This document shows, piece after piece, positions 33,633-43,041 of a DNA stretch of 64,000 nt (the first letter of the stretch is position 1; each line of letters opens with the position of its first letter). Below the pieces are notes generated by a model. It saw only the letters and a program-made list of their open reading frames with translations, had not been told where the DNA came from and made no database searches. The stretch is taken from NCBI GenBank assembly GCA_963755055.1, contig CAVWIS010000057.1:62001-126000 (forward strand), written 5' to 3'. Both the position numbers and the translations under genes were made by a program. Source of the stretch: AP-16 sp963755055 (GTDB taxonomy: Bacteria > Pseudomonadota > Alphaproteobacteria > Rhizobiales > Xanthobacteraceae).

Positions 33633-34981
33633 TTGCCGGGGCCCATCACCAGGTCGGAGAACCAGGTAGAAATCCCCGGGAAGAAGCACAGCAGCACGAT
33701 CGACACCATCATCAGGCCGACGAAGGGGAGCACGCCCCAGATCACGTCGCCGAGCGGGATGTCGGGGGCGATGTTCTTGATGACGAACAGGTTCAAGCCC
33801 ACCGGCGGATGGATCAGGCCCATCTCCATCACAATGGTCATCACCACGCCGAACCAGATGAGATCGAAGCCGGCGGCGCGCAGGGGGGGAAGGATGATCG
33901 GCGCGGTCATCAGGATGATGGAGACCGGCGGCAGGAAGAAGCCGAGCACCACGACGAACAGCAGGATGGCGGCGAGCAGCACCCAGCGCGACAGATGCAG
34001 CGAGACGATCCACTCGGCGGTCGACTGGCTGATGTGCAGGTAGCTCATCACGTAGGAATAGAGCAGCGACATGCCGATGATCAGCATTAGCATGGTGGAT
34101 TCGCGCAACGTCGAGGTCAGGATCGGCTCGAGGTCATGCGGCGACCAGACATGGTAGATCAGCGCGATCAGGGCGAGCGCCAGGACGGCGCCGAGGCCGG
34201 CGGTCTCCGACGGCGTCGCATAGCCGCCGTACAGCGCGATCATCACCCCGGTGAGCAGGATGACGAAGGGCAGCACCCGCGGCAGCAGGTTGAAGCGGTC
34301 GCGCATGGTGAGCAGGTCTTCGCGCAACAGCTCGGAGAACACCCCGGTGTCGGCGTGCGCCGCTACCGCCGCGCGGTGCTCGCGGCGGTAGTTCCAGCCC
34401 GCATAGAGGGCGAACAGCACGACCAGCAGGAAGGCCGGGCCGATGGCGGCGAGAAACAGCCGGCCGAGCGACTGCTCGGCGGCGACCGCGTAGAGGATCA
34501 TGGTGATCGAGGGCGGCAGCAGGATGCCCAGCGTGCCGCCGGCGGCGATGATGCCGGCGGCAAAACCGCCGGAATAGCCGCGCTTGCGCATCTCCGGTAT
34601 GCCGGCCGAGCCGATCGCCGAGCAGGTCGCGGGCGACGAGCCCGCCATGGCGGCGAACAGCGCGCAGGCAAACACGTTGGCGATGCCGAGACCGCCGGGA
34701 ATGCGGTGCATCCAGGCGTGCAGGGCGCCGTAGAGGTCCTGGCCGGCCCGCGAGCGGCCGATCGCCGAGCCCTTGAGGATGAACAGTGGGATCGACAGCA
34801 GCGTGATCGAGGCCATCTCCTCGTAGACGTTCTGCGCGATGGTATCGACCGAGGACGAGGGCATGAAGGCGATCATGAACAGCGTCGCCACGGCACCGAG
34901 CGCGAACGCGATCGGCATGCCGGAGAACATCACCAGGAGGGTGGCGCCGCCGTAGAGCAGCCCGATCGCCATCGTGCTCAT
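33629..34981 (-). CDS. dctM: TRAP transporter large permease (DctM)
   Basis: 450 residues, about twelve membrane helices. Family hallmarks: ITLLSIPLFILKGSAIGRSR, AAMAGSSPATCSAIGSAGIP, GTLGILLPPSITMILYAVAA, and near the end MEMGLIHPPVGLNLFVIKNI. It overlaps the DctQ gene by 4 bp (ATGA), so the two are translationally coupled. Second TRAP system in the window; substrate unknown, but the nearby aldolase and GST genes may belong to the same pathway. Confidence 0.9.
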   Translation of the reverse strand: MSTMAIGLLYGGATLLVMFSGMPIAFALGAVATLFMIAFMPSSSVDTIAQNVYEEMASITLLSIPLFILKGSAIGRSRAGQDLYGALHAWMHRIPGGLGIANVFACALFAAMAGSSPATCSAIGSAGIPEMRKRGYSGGFAAGIIAAGGTLGILLPPSITMILYAVAAEQSLGRLFLAAIGPAFLLVVLFALYAGWNYRREHRAAVAAHADTGVFSELLREDLLTMRDRFNLLPRVLPFVILLTGVMIALYGGYATPSETAGLGAVLALALIALIYHVWSPHDLEPILTSTLRESTMLMLIIGMSLLYSYVMSYLHISQSTAEWIVSLHLSRWVLLAAILLFVVVLGFFLPPVSIILMTAPIILPPLRAAGFDLIWFGVVMTIVMEMGLIHPPVGLNLFVIKNIAPDIPLGDVIWGVLPFVGLMMVSIVLLCFFPGISTWFSDLVMGPGK

Positions 34982-35532
34982 GGCGCCGCCTTCCGCGGCC
35001 GCAGGCCCGCCACGACCTGGAGCAGCAGCTGCACGCTCAACAGCGTCATCCCGGCGGTCATCAGCGAATAGGGGATCCACAGCGGCGGCCCCCAGGTCGA
35101 GCCGGAATGGAATCCCTCGACCAGCGCCTCGTGGAGCAGCAGTCCCGATTTCCACGCGAAGAAGGCGCAGAACAGGAGAGTCGCGACATCGACCATGACC
35201 TGGCGGATGTGGTTCGCCCGCGCCGACAGCAGGCCGACGATCGCCTCGATGCCGATATGGCCGCGGCGTGCCTGCACCGCCGCCGCCGACATGAAGACGG
35301 CGCCGACAATGAGGAAGACCGACATCTCGTCCTGCCAGTCGGTGGCGAAATGCAGGAAGTAGCGCACGACCACGCTGTAGGTCAGCACGCCGGAGGCGAC
35401 GACCAGCGCGACCGAGGCGACGATCACCACCAGCTGGTTGACGACGGCGAGCGCGCGGTCGAGGGGCCCGCCGGCGTCCTCGATGGACGCCGCAGGACTT
35501 GCACTCTCGACGCCCTCGAGGACGTGCACCAC
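34978..35532 (-). CDS. dctQ: TRAP transporter small membrane subunit (DctQ)
   Basis: 184 residues with four membrane helices and the DctQ signature YFLHFATDWQDEMSVFLIVG in the loop between helices 1 and 2, followed by AAVQARRGHIGIEAIVGLL. It sits 20 bp after dctP and overlaps dctM, completing a dctPQM operon. Confidence 0.88.
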   Translation of the reverse strand: MVHVLEGVESASPAASIEDAGGPLDRALAVVNQLVVIVASVALVVASGVLTYSVVVRYFLHFATDWQDEMSVFLIVGAVFMSAAAVQARRGHIGIEAIVGLLSARANHIRQVMVDVATLLFCAFFAWKSGLLLHEALVEGFHSGSTWGPPLWIPYSLMTAGMTLLSVQLLLQVVAGLRPRKAAP

Positions 35533-35552
35533 CTTTCAAGCCGCCGGCCGGA

Positions 35553-36590
35553 TCAGGACACCTGAACCTGCTCGGCGAGCTTTATCAGCTCGGCGGACAG
35601 CGGAGTTTTCGCCGCATAATCCTTCCAGGCGGTATCGCGGGCGATCGCCCGCCACTTCTCGACCACCTTTTCGTCCATGTCGTGGATGGTCGCGCCCTTC
35701 CTGCCATAGACGTCGGCGACCTTCTGGTCGTCGGCCATCGCCTCGGCGGTGCCGAATTTCTCCAGCTCCTGGCCGATGGCCAGAATCGCCGCCTGCTGGT
35801 CCTTCGGCATGGCGTCGAAGATCTGCTTCGACATCACCAGCGGCTCGAGCATGAACCAGTAGGATTTGCCCCGGCCGGTGGTAAGGCTCTTCGAGACCTC
35901 CTCGAGGCGGAACGAGATCAAGCTGGTCGACGAGGTGGTGGCGGCATCGCAGGCTCCGGTCTGCATCGCCGCGTAGATCTCGTTCGACGGCACCGAGAGC
36001 GTGGCGGCACCGGCGGCCTTGAATACCATGTCCATCTCGCGGCTGCCGCCGCGGATCTTCAGGCCCTTGGCGTCCTCGGGATTGATCACCGGCGTGGCGC
36101 GCGAGGCGAGGCCTCCGGCCTGCCAGATCCATGAGACGATGACGACGCCCTTCTCGACGAGGAAGGCGGAAAACTTCTGACCCACCGGCGAGGTCTTCCA
36201 GGCGGCGCCCTGCTGGTAGGAGCTGACCAGGCCCGGCATCAGGCCGATGTTGAGCTCGGCGAACTCGCCGCCCGCATACGAGATCGGATAGAGGCTGACG
36301 TCGAGCACGCCTTTGCGCAAGGCGGAGAACTGCGCGACCGTCTTCATCAGCGAGGAGTTCGGGTAGACCTGAGCGACCACCGCGCCGTTAGTGCGCTTCT
36401 CCAGCTCGGCGGCGAATCTCCGGCACAGGCGGTCGCGGAAATCGCCCTCGTCGATGGTGCCGCCGGGAAACTGGTGGGAAATCTTCAAGGTCTGCACGGA
36501 CGCGGCCGACCCGAGCCGCGAGACCGCGATCACCGCCGGCGCCGCGATTGCGCCGGCCAGAACATGACGTCGACTGATGCTGTTGACCAT
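35553..36590 (-). CDS. dctP: TRAP transporter solute-binding protein (DctP)
   Basis: 345 residues with a Tat-like signal (SISRRHVLAGAIAAPAVIAV, cleavage near RLGSAAS). Mature DctP pattern: NSSLMKTVAQFSALRKGVLD, PEDAKGLKIRGGSREMDMV, and TGACDAATTSSTSLISFRLE in the ligand cleft. Start chosen at the ATG at 36590, with GAGACGAGGA just before it; the frame stays open further upstream without signal features. It leads the leftward dctPQM operon. Confidence 0.88.
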   Translation of the reverse strand: MVNSISRRHVLAGAIAAPAVIAVSRLGSAASVQTLKISHQFPGGTIDEGDFRDRLCRRFAAELEKRTNGAVVAQVYPNSSLMKTVAQFSALRKGVLDVSLYPISYAGGEFAELNIGLMPGLVSSYQQGAAWKTSPVGQKFSAFLVEKGVVIVSWIWQAGGLASRATPVINPEDAKGLKIRGGSREMDMVFKAAGAATLSVPSNEIYAAMQTGACDAATTSSTSLISFRLEEVSKSLTTGRGKSYWFMLEPLVMSKQIFDAMPKDQQAAILAIGQELEKFGTAEAMADDQKVADVYGRKGATIHDMDEKVVEKWRAIARDTAWKDYAAKTPLSAELIKLAEQVQVS

Positions 36591-36962
36591 TCCTCGTCTC
36601 CCTTGGGCTCTGCCGGTTCGTTTCGTCGGAATGACGATCCCGGTCTCTCGGGCTGCTCGAAAACCTTTAGCGCTGCGGGCCAGTCCTGCAAGCTGCCGGC
36701 ACCACCTGGGTGTAACCCTCAGGTCCTGCGGGCAAATGTCGCCGAATGGCCGACCACGACCATGGTCGATCACAATGATTCGAAACCGAAGACCCCCGTT
36801 CCGGCGGTCGCCCGACGCGAGGCCGTCGCCCGCCGATCCTGACGCTTCGAGGAATAGCAGAATTCGAGGGAAATCAATCCCCTACTTCCGGCCAGACGGG
36901 TCGCGCGCGTCATCCGGCCGCATCCCGCGGGGCGGCGGCGCCCGGCCATCCCCTCCTTGCAA
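36591..36962. other. Gene-free stretch between the TRAP operon and marR
   Basis: No conserved coding pattern is visible on either strand. It must contain the leftward TRAP promoter and part of the marR promoter; I see no clear operator for the TRAP genes. Confidence 0.5.
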
Positions 36963-36982
36963 TTATTAACGCGCGTTATAAT
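36963..36982. promoter_or_regulatory. MarR-type operator overlapping the marR promoter
   Basis: A perfect 10-bp core AACGCGCGTT (36968-36977) is flanked by TTATT on the left and ATAAT on the right, giving an imperfect 20-bp palindrome about 22 bp before the marR ATG. Autorepression and ligand-released control of marR-hlyD-emrB is the usual arrangement for this gene order. Confidence 0.6.
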
Positions 36983-37004
36983 ATCCCTGCTGAAGGTAAG
37001 TCAT

Positions 37005-37460
37005 ATGCAGGCCGCTTTCGACCACGATTTCCTCTTTCTGCTCTACGACGTGGCGCGGCTGATGCGCACGCGGGCGGACAAGCGTGCCCGCACCCGCGGC
37101 ATGACCCGGGCGCAATGGGTGATCCTGGCGCGGCTCGAGCGCCAGCCCGGCCTGTCGCAGAACGAGATGGCGGCGGTGGTCGAGGTCGAGCCGATCACCA
37201 TCGCGCGCCTGGTCGACCGCCTCGAGGCGCGCGGCCTGGTCGAGCGCAAGGCCGACCCCAAGGACCGCCGGGTGTGGCGGCTGCATCTGACGGCGGCGGC
37301 GACGCCGGTGCTGCGCGACATCAAGAAATACCGTGCCGAGCTGCACGACCTGATCAGCGACGGCATCGATCCCGCCATGCTCAAGGCGATGACCGACGGT
37401 CTGTTGCGGATGAAAGTCAATCTCGCCGGGGATTCCCGCGAGATCGAGAAAGTGGTCTGA
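37005..37460 (+). CDS. MarR-family transcriptional repressor
   Basis: 151 residues. Winged helix with GMTRAQWVILARLERQPGLS (helices 1-2), QNEMAAVVEVEPITIARLVD (recognition helix) and wing ERKADPKDRRVWRLHLT. The DxR wing motif is intact. Start taken at the ATG at 37005 (MQAAFDHDFLFLLYDVARLM); an earlier in-frame ATG at 36957 lies within the operator region. It precedes an EmrAB-type efflux pair in the same direction, which it most likely represses. Confidence 0.88.
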   Translation: MQAAFDHDFLFLLYDVARLMRTRADKRARTRGMTRAQWVILARLERQPGLSQNEMAAVVEVEPITIARLVDRLEARGLVERKADPKDRRVWRLHLTAAATPVLRDIKKYRAELHDLISDGIDPAMLKAMTDGLLRMKVNLAGDSREIEKVV

Positions 37461-37510
37461 GGAAGCGCGAGGAATGTCCGGGAACCTGACCGGAAATTGC
37501 GGCTGCCGAG

Positions 37511-38611
37511 ATGCTTGAACGGACCGCACAGCTGGAGTTGCCCGCACGGGTCGCGCGTCCGCGCATGACGCGGCGCACATTGCGCGCCGTGCTGATGCTC
37601 GGCGGCATCCTCCTGGTGGCGGTGGTCTCAGCGGTGTTCTGGCTGCGCGGCGGCCGCTACGTGTCGGCGGACGATGCCTATGTGCGCGCCGCCAAGCTGA
37701 TGGTGACGACCGACGTCTCGGGCATCGTCGCCGCGGTCGAGGTGCACGAAGGCCAGGTGGTTAAGGCCGGCGACGTGCTGTTCCGCATCGATCCGCGGCA
37801 GTTCGAGATCGCGCTCGCCAATACCAAGGCGCAGCTCGCCCAGATGGCGATGACGATCGAGGCGATGAAGCAGGACTACCGGCGCATGCTGAGCGACATC
37901 GACGCCCAGCAGTCCCAGGTCGAGCTCGACCAGGCGAATTTTGACCGCCAGGAGCAGCTCGCCAAGACCAACGTGGTGTCCAAGGCGAACTATGACCTCG
38001 CAAGATTCACCCTCGCCGCCGACCGCAACAAGCTGCAGTCGCTCCGCCAGCAGGCCCAGGTCCAACTCGCCCGTCTCAACGGCAATCCTGAGCTTCCGGT
38101 CGACGAGCATCCGCAGTACCGCCAGGTCAAGGCGCAGGTCGACGAGGCGCAGCGCCAGCTCGACCACGCCACCGTCCGCGCCCCGTTCGACGGCGTGGTG
38201 ACCCAGGTCGACAGCCTGCAGCCCGGCACCTACCTGGTGTCGCAGACCGCGGCGCTGACCAATACCGGCGCCGTCGGCCTCGTCTCCACCGACCGCATGT
38301 GGATCGAGGCCCACGTCAAGGAGACCGACCTCACCCACGTCAAGGCCGGCGATCGGGTGGACATCGCGGTCGACACCTATTCGGGGCGCAGCTGGACCGG
38401 ACGCGTCGACAGCATCAGCCCGGCGAGCGGCTCGGAGTTCTCCATCCTGCCGGCGCAGAACGCCAGCGGCAACTGGGTGAAGGTGGTGCAGCGCATCACC
38501 GTGCGCATCCGCGTCGAGCGCAAGCCCGGCGACCCGGTGCTGCGCGCCGGCATGAGCGTCATCGTCGACATCGACACCGGCCACCGCCGCTCGCTGTCGG
38601 ACCTGTTTTGA
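37511..38611 (+). CDS. HlyD/EmrA-type efflux periplasmic adaptor
   Basis: 366 residues: one N-terminal membrane helix (about 28-46), a lipoyl half-motif with YVSADDAYVRAAKLMVTTDV and VSGIVAAVEVHEGQVVKAGD, a coiled-coil hairpin (about 95-195), the second lipoyl half FDGVVTQVDSLQPGTYLV, and a beta-barrel domain. The protein bridges the inner-membrane EmrB pump to an outer-membrane channel. 343 bp of repeat sequence separates it from emrB, unusual for this operon. Confidence 0.88.
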   Translation: MLERTAQLELPARVARPRMTRRTLRAVLMLGGILLVAVVSAVFWLRGGRYVSADDAYVRAAKLMVTTDVSGIVAAVEVHEGQVVKAGDVLFRIDPRQFEIALANTKAQLAQMAMTIEAMKQDYRRMLSDIDAQQSQVELDQANFDRQEQLAKTNVVSKANYDLARFTLAADRNKLQSLRQQAQVQLARLNGNPELPVDEHPQYRQVKAQVDEAQRQLDHATVRAPFDGVVTQVDSLQPGTYLVSQTAALTNTGAVGLVSTDRMWIEAHVKETDLTHVKAGDRVDIAVDTYSGRSWTGRVDSISPASGSEFSILPAQNASGNWVKVVQRITVRIRVERKPGDPVLRAGMSVIVDIDTGHRRSLSDLF

Positions 38612-38683
38612 TGACTTCGATGCGGCTGTCCGGCGCATCTTCTGTTCTGGTTGTTGCGCGAGGACGCGCCGCAAACGCGGCGC

Positions 38684-38875
38684 CTCTTCCCCCTCTCCCC
38701 GCAAAGCGGGGAGAGGGTCGGGGTGAGGGGCTCTTGCGGCATATTCGCGCGTCGCAACTCGCGGCAACGCCCCCTCACCCGCCCGCCTTCGGCGCGTTGC
38801 CGATGCTTCGCATCGGCGTTCTTCAAGAACGGCGGCCGAAGGCCGCCTACGCTCTCCCCGCACGCGGGGAGAGGT
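38684..38875. repeat. Intergenic CTCTCCCCGC repeat between the HlyD and EmrB genes
   Basis: Contains CCCTCTCCCCGCAAAGCGGG followed by GAGAGGG (hairpin), GGGTGAGGGG and its inverse CCCCTCACCC, and near the end CTCTCCCCGCACGCGGGGAGAG, another hairpin. This purine/pyrimidine-asymmetric repeat is a familiar dispersed element in Bradyrhizobium-like genomes. It makes up most of the 343-bp gap and contains no gene. Confidence 0.7.
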
Positions 38876-38954
38876 GGCGTGCGCCGCGGCACTTCGGCAC
38901 ATCAGGCGCGGTACAGTTCTTCGTCTCGCGTCCCATCGGGCTCGGCACTCCGTC

Positions 38955-40501
38955 ATGACCGCCCTCGCCCCGACGGAGAGGCGGGCGACGCCGGTGCGCA
39001 CCATCGTCACGGTGTGCTCGATGATCGCCACGCTGATGCAGGCGCTCGACAACACCATCGCCAACGTGGCGCTGCCCTACATGCAGGGCACCTTCTCCAC
39101 CACCCTCGACCAGATCACCTGGGTGCTGACCTCCTACATCGTGGCGGCCGCCATCATGACGGCGCCGGTCGGCTGGATGTCGGCGCGGTTCGGCAGAAAA
39201 ATCTCTTCCTCGTCTGCGTGGCCGGCTTCACCGTCGCCTCGATGCTGTGCGGGCTTGCCGAGACGCTGCCGCAGATCGTGGCGTTCCGCCTGCTCCAGGG
39301 CATGTTCGGCGCCGCCCTGGTGCCGCTGTCGCAGGTCACCATGCTCGACCTCTATCCGATCGAGCAGCGCGGCTCGGCGATGGCGATCTGGGGCATGGGA
39401 GTGATGGTCGGGCCGATCCTCGGGCCGACCCTCGGCGGCTATCTCACCGACATCTACAACTGGCGCTGGGTGTTCTACATCAACCTGCCGTTCGGCATCA
39501 TCACGGTCATCGGCCTGTGGGTGTTCATGGAGGATACCGGTCGCGACCGCAAGCTGCAGTTCGACTGGACCGGGTTCGCCGCGCTCAGCCTCGGCATCGG
39601 CGCCCTGCAGCTGATGCTCGACCGCGGCGAGCAGCTCGACTGGTTCGGCTCGACCGAGATCGTGGTCGAGGCGGTGCTGTGCGGCCTCGGCCTCTACCTG
39701 TTCGTCGTCCACATGTTCACCGCGGAAAAGCCGTTCATCCCGCCGCGGATCTTTCGCGACTCGAATTTCGTCTGCGGCATCCTGGTGATGTTCGCCATGG
39801 GCATGGTGCTGCTGGCGAGCTCGGCGCTGCTCGCCCCCTACCTGCAGAACCTCGGCGGCTACTCGGTGTCGCAGGCCGGCCTGCTGATGGTGCCGCGCGG
39901 CGTCGGCACCATGATCGCCATGATGGTGGCCGGGCGCTCGGTCAACCACATCGATCCGCGGCTGCTGATCCTCGCCGGCGTCATCATGCTGGCGACGACG
40001 ATGTGGCAGATGGCGGGCTGGACGCCGGCGGTCAGCGTGTGGTCGCTCACCGTGACCACGCTGATCCAGGGAGTAGGCCTCGGCTTCGTCTTCATCCCGC
40101 TCAACGTCATCGCCTTCGGCACCCTGCCGGCCGAGCTGCGCACCGACGGCACCGCGCTGTTCAGCCTGATGCGCAATGTCGGCGGCGCGGTCGGGATCTC
40201 GATCACCTCGTTCCTGCTGGCGCAGAACACCCAGATCCTCCACGCCCGCATCGCCGAGCATGTCACGCCGTTCAATCGCATGCTGCAGTCGGGCGGCGCC
40301 TACCTGTTCTGGAACACGACGCGCGCCCGCGGCCTCTCGGCGCTCAATGACGAGGTCACCCGGCAGGCGCAAATCATGGCCTATGCCAACGATTTCATGT
40401 TCATGTTCGTCGTCAGCATCCCGGTGGCGTTGCTGCTCCTGTTCATGCGCCGGCCGCGCACCAAGGCCGCCCCGGCCGAGCATTCCGCCGCGCTGGATTG
40501 A
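38955..40501 (+). pseudogene. EmrB/QacA-family (DHA2) MFS multidrug pump, single-base frameshift
   Basis: About 515 residues when restored. The N-terminal part from ATG 38955 holds TM1 and motif D (MQALDNTIANVALPYMQGTF) and motif A (APVGWMSARFGRK). At the A-run 39197-39201 one A seems missing, after which the other frame carries on as NLFLVCVAGFTVASMLCGLA through motif C (GVMVGPILGPTLGGYLTD) to the 14-TM end. The partner HlyD gene is upstream. A deletion in a homopolymer is the most error-prone kind of indel, so this gene may well be intact in the organism. Confidence 0.75.
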
Positions 40502-40504
40502 CTT

Positions 40505-40632
40505 TTGTAGGATGGGTTGAGCCATCAGGGCGTTCACGCCCGTCTTCAACGGGCTCTGGCGAAACCCATCAATTTTCGTTGCGTGTTGCATGAGAATTGA
40601 TGGGTTTCGCAAGAGCTCAACCCATCCTACAA
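40505..40632. repeat. Long inverted repeat with 18-bp perfect arms
   Basis: TTGTAGGATGGGTTGAGC at 40505-40522 and its exact reverse complement ending at 40632 bound a 128-bp element with a second inner pair (AAACCCATCAATT / AATTGATGGGTTT). It lies right after emrB and can act as a transcription end signal; it is also the dispersed-repeat type common in this group. Confidence 0.85.
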
Positions 40633-40653
40633 GCGTGCAAGAAACCAGGGAAG

Positions 40654-41907
40654 ATGCCCCAAGTGGACCAGCAGACGCATCCGCGTCACGGATTCGACGT
40701 CGCGGAATCGCCCGCCGCCTGGCTTCGCCTCGCCGCGGCGGTGCTGCTCGCCACCGTCGGCAGCGTCGGCATGTGGTCGGTGGTAGTCGCGCTGCCGTCG
40801 GTGCAGGCGGAGTTTTCCGTCAGCCGCGCCGACGCCTCGCTGCCGTTCACCCTGACCACGATGGGCTTTGCGTTCGGCGGCATCCTGATGGGCCGGCTGT
40901 CCGACCGCTACGGCGTCTTCCTCCCGGTGGTCGGCGGCGCCATCCTGCTGGCGGCGGGCTACGTGGCGAGCGCGCAGGCGACGAGCCTGTGGCAGTTCGC
41001 GCTCGCCCAGGGGCTGATGATCGGCGTCGGCAGCTCGGTCGGGTTCGGCCCGCTGATCGCCGACATCTCCCACTGGTTCGGCCGACGCCGCGGCATCGCG
41101 GTGTCGATCTGCGCGTCCGGCAACTACTTCGCCGGCGCCATCTGGCCACCGCTGGTGCAGCATCTGATCGAGACCGAGGGCTGGCGGCAGACCCATCTTC
41201 ATATCGCCGTCGTCTGCCTCGTCGTCATGCTGCCGCTGGCGCTGATGCTCCGGTCTCGCGCCCCGCTGCATCAGGACTTTTCCTCCGGCACTGCCGCCAG
41301 CGCGGCGCGCGGATCGCTCGGTCTTTCGGCCGGCGCCCTGCAGGGGCTGCTGGCGCTCGCCGGGCTTGCCTGCTGCGTCGCCATGTCGATGCCGCAGGTG
41401 CATATCGTGGCCTATTGCGGCGACCTCGGCTACGGCGTGGCGCGCGGCGCGGAAATGCTCTCGCTGATGCTCGCCTGCGGCATTGTCAGCCGGATCGCAT
41501 CGGGCTGGATCGCCGACCGCATCGGCGGGCTCTTTACCCTGCTGCTCGGCTCGGTGCTGCAGGCGCTCGCGCTCGCCCTCTATCTGGGCTTCGACGGGCT
41601 CGCCTCGCTCTACGTGATCTCCGCGCTGTTCGGCCTGTTCCAGGGCGGCATCGTGCCGAGCTATGCGATCATCGTGCGCGAGTATTTTCCACCCAAGGAG
41701 GCCGGCGAGCGCCTCGGCATCATCCTGATGGCCACCCTGGCCGGCATGGCGCTCGGCGGCTGGATGTCGGGAAAGATTTTTGATCTCACCGGATCCTATC
41801 AGGCGGCGTTCGCCAACGGCGTTTTGTGGAACCTGTTGAATCTCGCGATCGTGCTGTGGCTCCTGTTCCGCCGCGAGCGCCTGAGCCGGGCCGCCGCGCC
41901 CGCCTGA
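40654..41907 (+). CDS. MFS transporter, OFA/monocarboxylate-like
   Basis: 417 residues, twelve membrane helices. Motif A is ILMGRLSDRYGVFLPVVGG; the second half has GWIADRIGGLFTLLLGSVLQ and a late FPPKEAGERLGIILMATLAG. The combination and the ASGNYFAGAIWPPLVQHL stretch match OFA/MCT-like carriers for carboxylates. Start set at ATG 40654 with an AGGGAAG ribosome site; an earlier in-frame ATG at 40597 lies in the inverted repeat. Ligand unknown. Confidence 0.8.
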   Translation: MPQVDQQTHPRHGFDVAESPAAWLRLAAAVLLATVGSVGMWSVVVALPSVQAEFSVSRADASLPFTLTTMGFAFGGILMGRLSDRYGVFLPVVGGAILLAAGYVASAQATSLWQFALAQGLMIGVGSSVGFGPLIADISHWFGRRRGIAVSICASGNYFAGAIWPPLVQHLIETEGWRQTHLHIAVVCLVVMLPLALMLRSRAPLHQDFSSGTAASAARGSLGLSAGALQGLLALAGLACCVAMSMPQVHIVAYCGDLGYGVARGAEMLSLMLACGIVSRIASGWIADRIGGLFTLLLGSVLQALALALYLGFDGLASLYVISALFGLFQGGIVPSYAIIVREYFPPKEAGERLGIILMATLAGMALGGWMSGKIFDLTGSYQAAFANGVLWNLLNLAIVLWLLFRRERLSRAAAPA

Positions 41908-41973
41908 ACAGCAAGAGCGTCCGGGTGGATACGCGAACCATCCAAACCGTAATTCTCAGCAAGGCGCTGCTGA

Positions 41974-42075
41974 ATTTGCCCACGCGGTCCGACGCGGCCA
42001 CCGACCGCGTGGGCAAAATCGCGCGCGAGGTTGGGACGAGACGCACGGTCGGCGCAGCGATTTTGCCCACCCTAC
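41974..42075. repeat. Intergenic GTGGGCAAA repeat, copy B
   Basis: TTTGCCCACGCGG ... CCGCGTGGGCAAAATCG ... GATTTTGCCCACCCTAC: the same family as the elements at 33469 and 59797. It separates convergent MFS and VOC genes and overlaps the VOC stop codon by a few bases. Confidence 0.75.
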
Positions 42076-42593
42076 GGCTCGCGCAGCAGATCCTCGAGGT
42101 CGAGACGGTCCCTGGTCATGGAGAGGGTGCCGTCCGGGGTCCGCGGCCACTGGTCCTTGGGGCGGTCGCGGTAGAGCTCGACGCCGTTCTGGTCGGGATC
42201 GCGCAGATAGAGTGCCTCGCTGACCCCGTGGTCGCTGGCGCCGTCGAGGGGCACGCCGGCGGCCATCAGCCGGCGCAGCGCGTCGGCGAGCTTTGCGCGG
42301 GTCGGATAGAGGATCGCCACGTGATAGAGCCCGGTGGTGCCGGCAGGCGGCGGCGCGCCGCCGGCGCTCTCCCAGGTGTTGAGCGCAATGTGGTGGTGGT
42401 AGCCCCCGGCCGACAGGAAGACGGCGCCCGGGCGGCGCTGGGTCACCTCGAAGCCGAGCACGCCGACATAGAAGCCGAGCGCGCGATCGAGATCGGCGAC
42501 CTTGAGGTGGACGTGGCCGATCCGGGTGCCGGGGTCGATAGCGCGAAAGGCGTGGGGCTGGGTCTCGTCCAGGGTGGCTGATCTGTCCTGCAT
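42072..42593 (-). CDS. VOC-superfamily (glyoxalase/catechol-2,3-dioxygenase-like) protein
   Basis: 173 residues, paired beta-alpha-beta-beta-beta modules. Metal ligands appear as His in RIGHVHLKVADLDRALGFYV, His in TTGLYHVAILYPTRAKLADA, and Glu in YLRDPDQNGVELYRDRP. This is the C2,3O-like group with one active metal site. Substrate unknown. Confidence 0.85.
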   Translation of the reverse strand: MQDRSATLDETQPHAFRAIDPGTRIGHVHLKVADLDRALGFYVGVLGFEVTQRRPGAVFLSAGGYHHHIALNTWESAGGAPPPAGTTGLYHVAILYPTRAKLADALRRLMAAGVPLDGASDHGVSEALYLRDPDQNGVELYRDRPKDQWPRTPDGTLSMTRDRLDLEDLLREP

Positions 42594-42659
42594 CGAAAAC
42601 CTCCGGGCTTTGCGGAGAACCGCCGACCCGATCCTACAGCATTCCGGAGCGCTGCGCGC

Positions 42660-42866
42660 CTATCGGACGACCGAGCCGCCCTGGCGCGTCAAGGTCACCG
42701 GCTCGCCGGCCTTGACGATGCCGCTGACCGGCGCCCGGCTGGTCAGCTGGACGCCGCGCACATGCCCGGTGATGCCGACCAGCACGACGAGGATGGCCGC
42801 CACCAGCGCCACCAGGACGATCTTGAGGTGGGTCGCGCGGCTGGCGGAGGTGATGAGGTGATCCAT
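42660..42866 (-). CDS. Small single-pass membrane protein, unknown function
   Basis: 68 residues: MDHLITSASRATHLKIVLVA leads into one transmembrane helix (about 16-36), then a short periplasmic tail ending KAGEPVTLTRQGGSVVR. Similar small proteins are common and uncharacterised in Bradyrhizobium relatives. It is not in an operon with the neighbours. I rate it a real gene by its clean membrane pattern. Confidence 0.6.
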   Translation of the reverse strand: MDHLITSASRATHLKIVLVALVAAILVVLVGITGHVRGVQLTSRAPVSGIVKAGEPVTLTRQGGSVVR

Positions 42867-43041
42867 GGGACAGGCCGTTTGTGCCCGGCGGTTCGGGGAA
42901 GGGCCGGCACATCACGCACATAGGCAGGCCAACGGTTTCCGGAACCCGGCATCACGCCACCTTGAATGCTTGTGATCGCAAGCCTGCCGGCTTTAGAGTC
43001 GCACCAGCCTGCCTCCTGCTCCCAACTCATGAGCCCCCACC

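Noticed and set aside
39197..39201. Programmed frameshift in the EmrB pump gene
   Set aside because: A missing A in a homopolymer with no stimulatory structure is better explained as an indel or sequencing error; EmrB genes are not known to use frameshifting.
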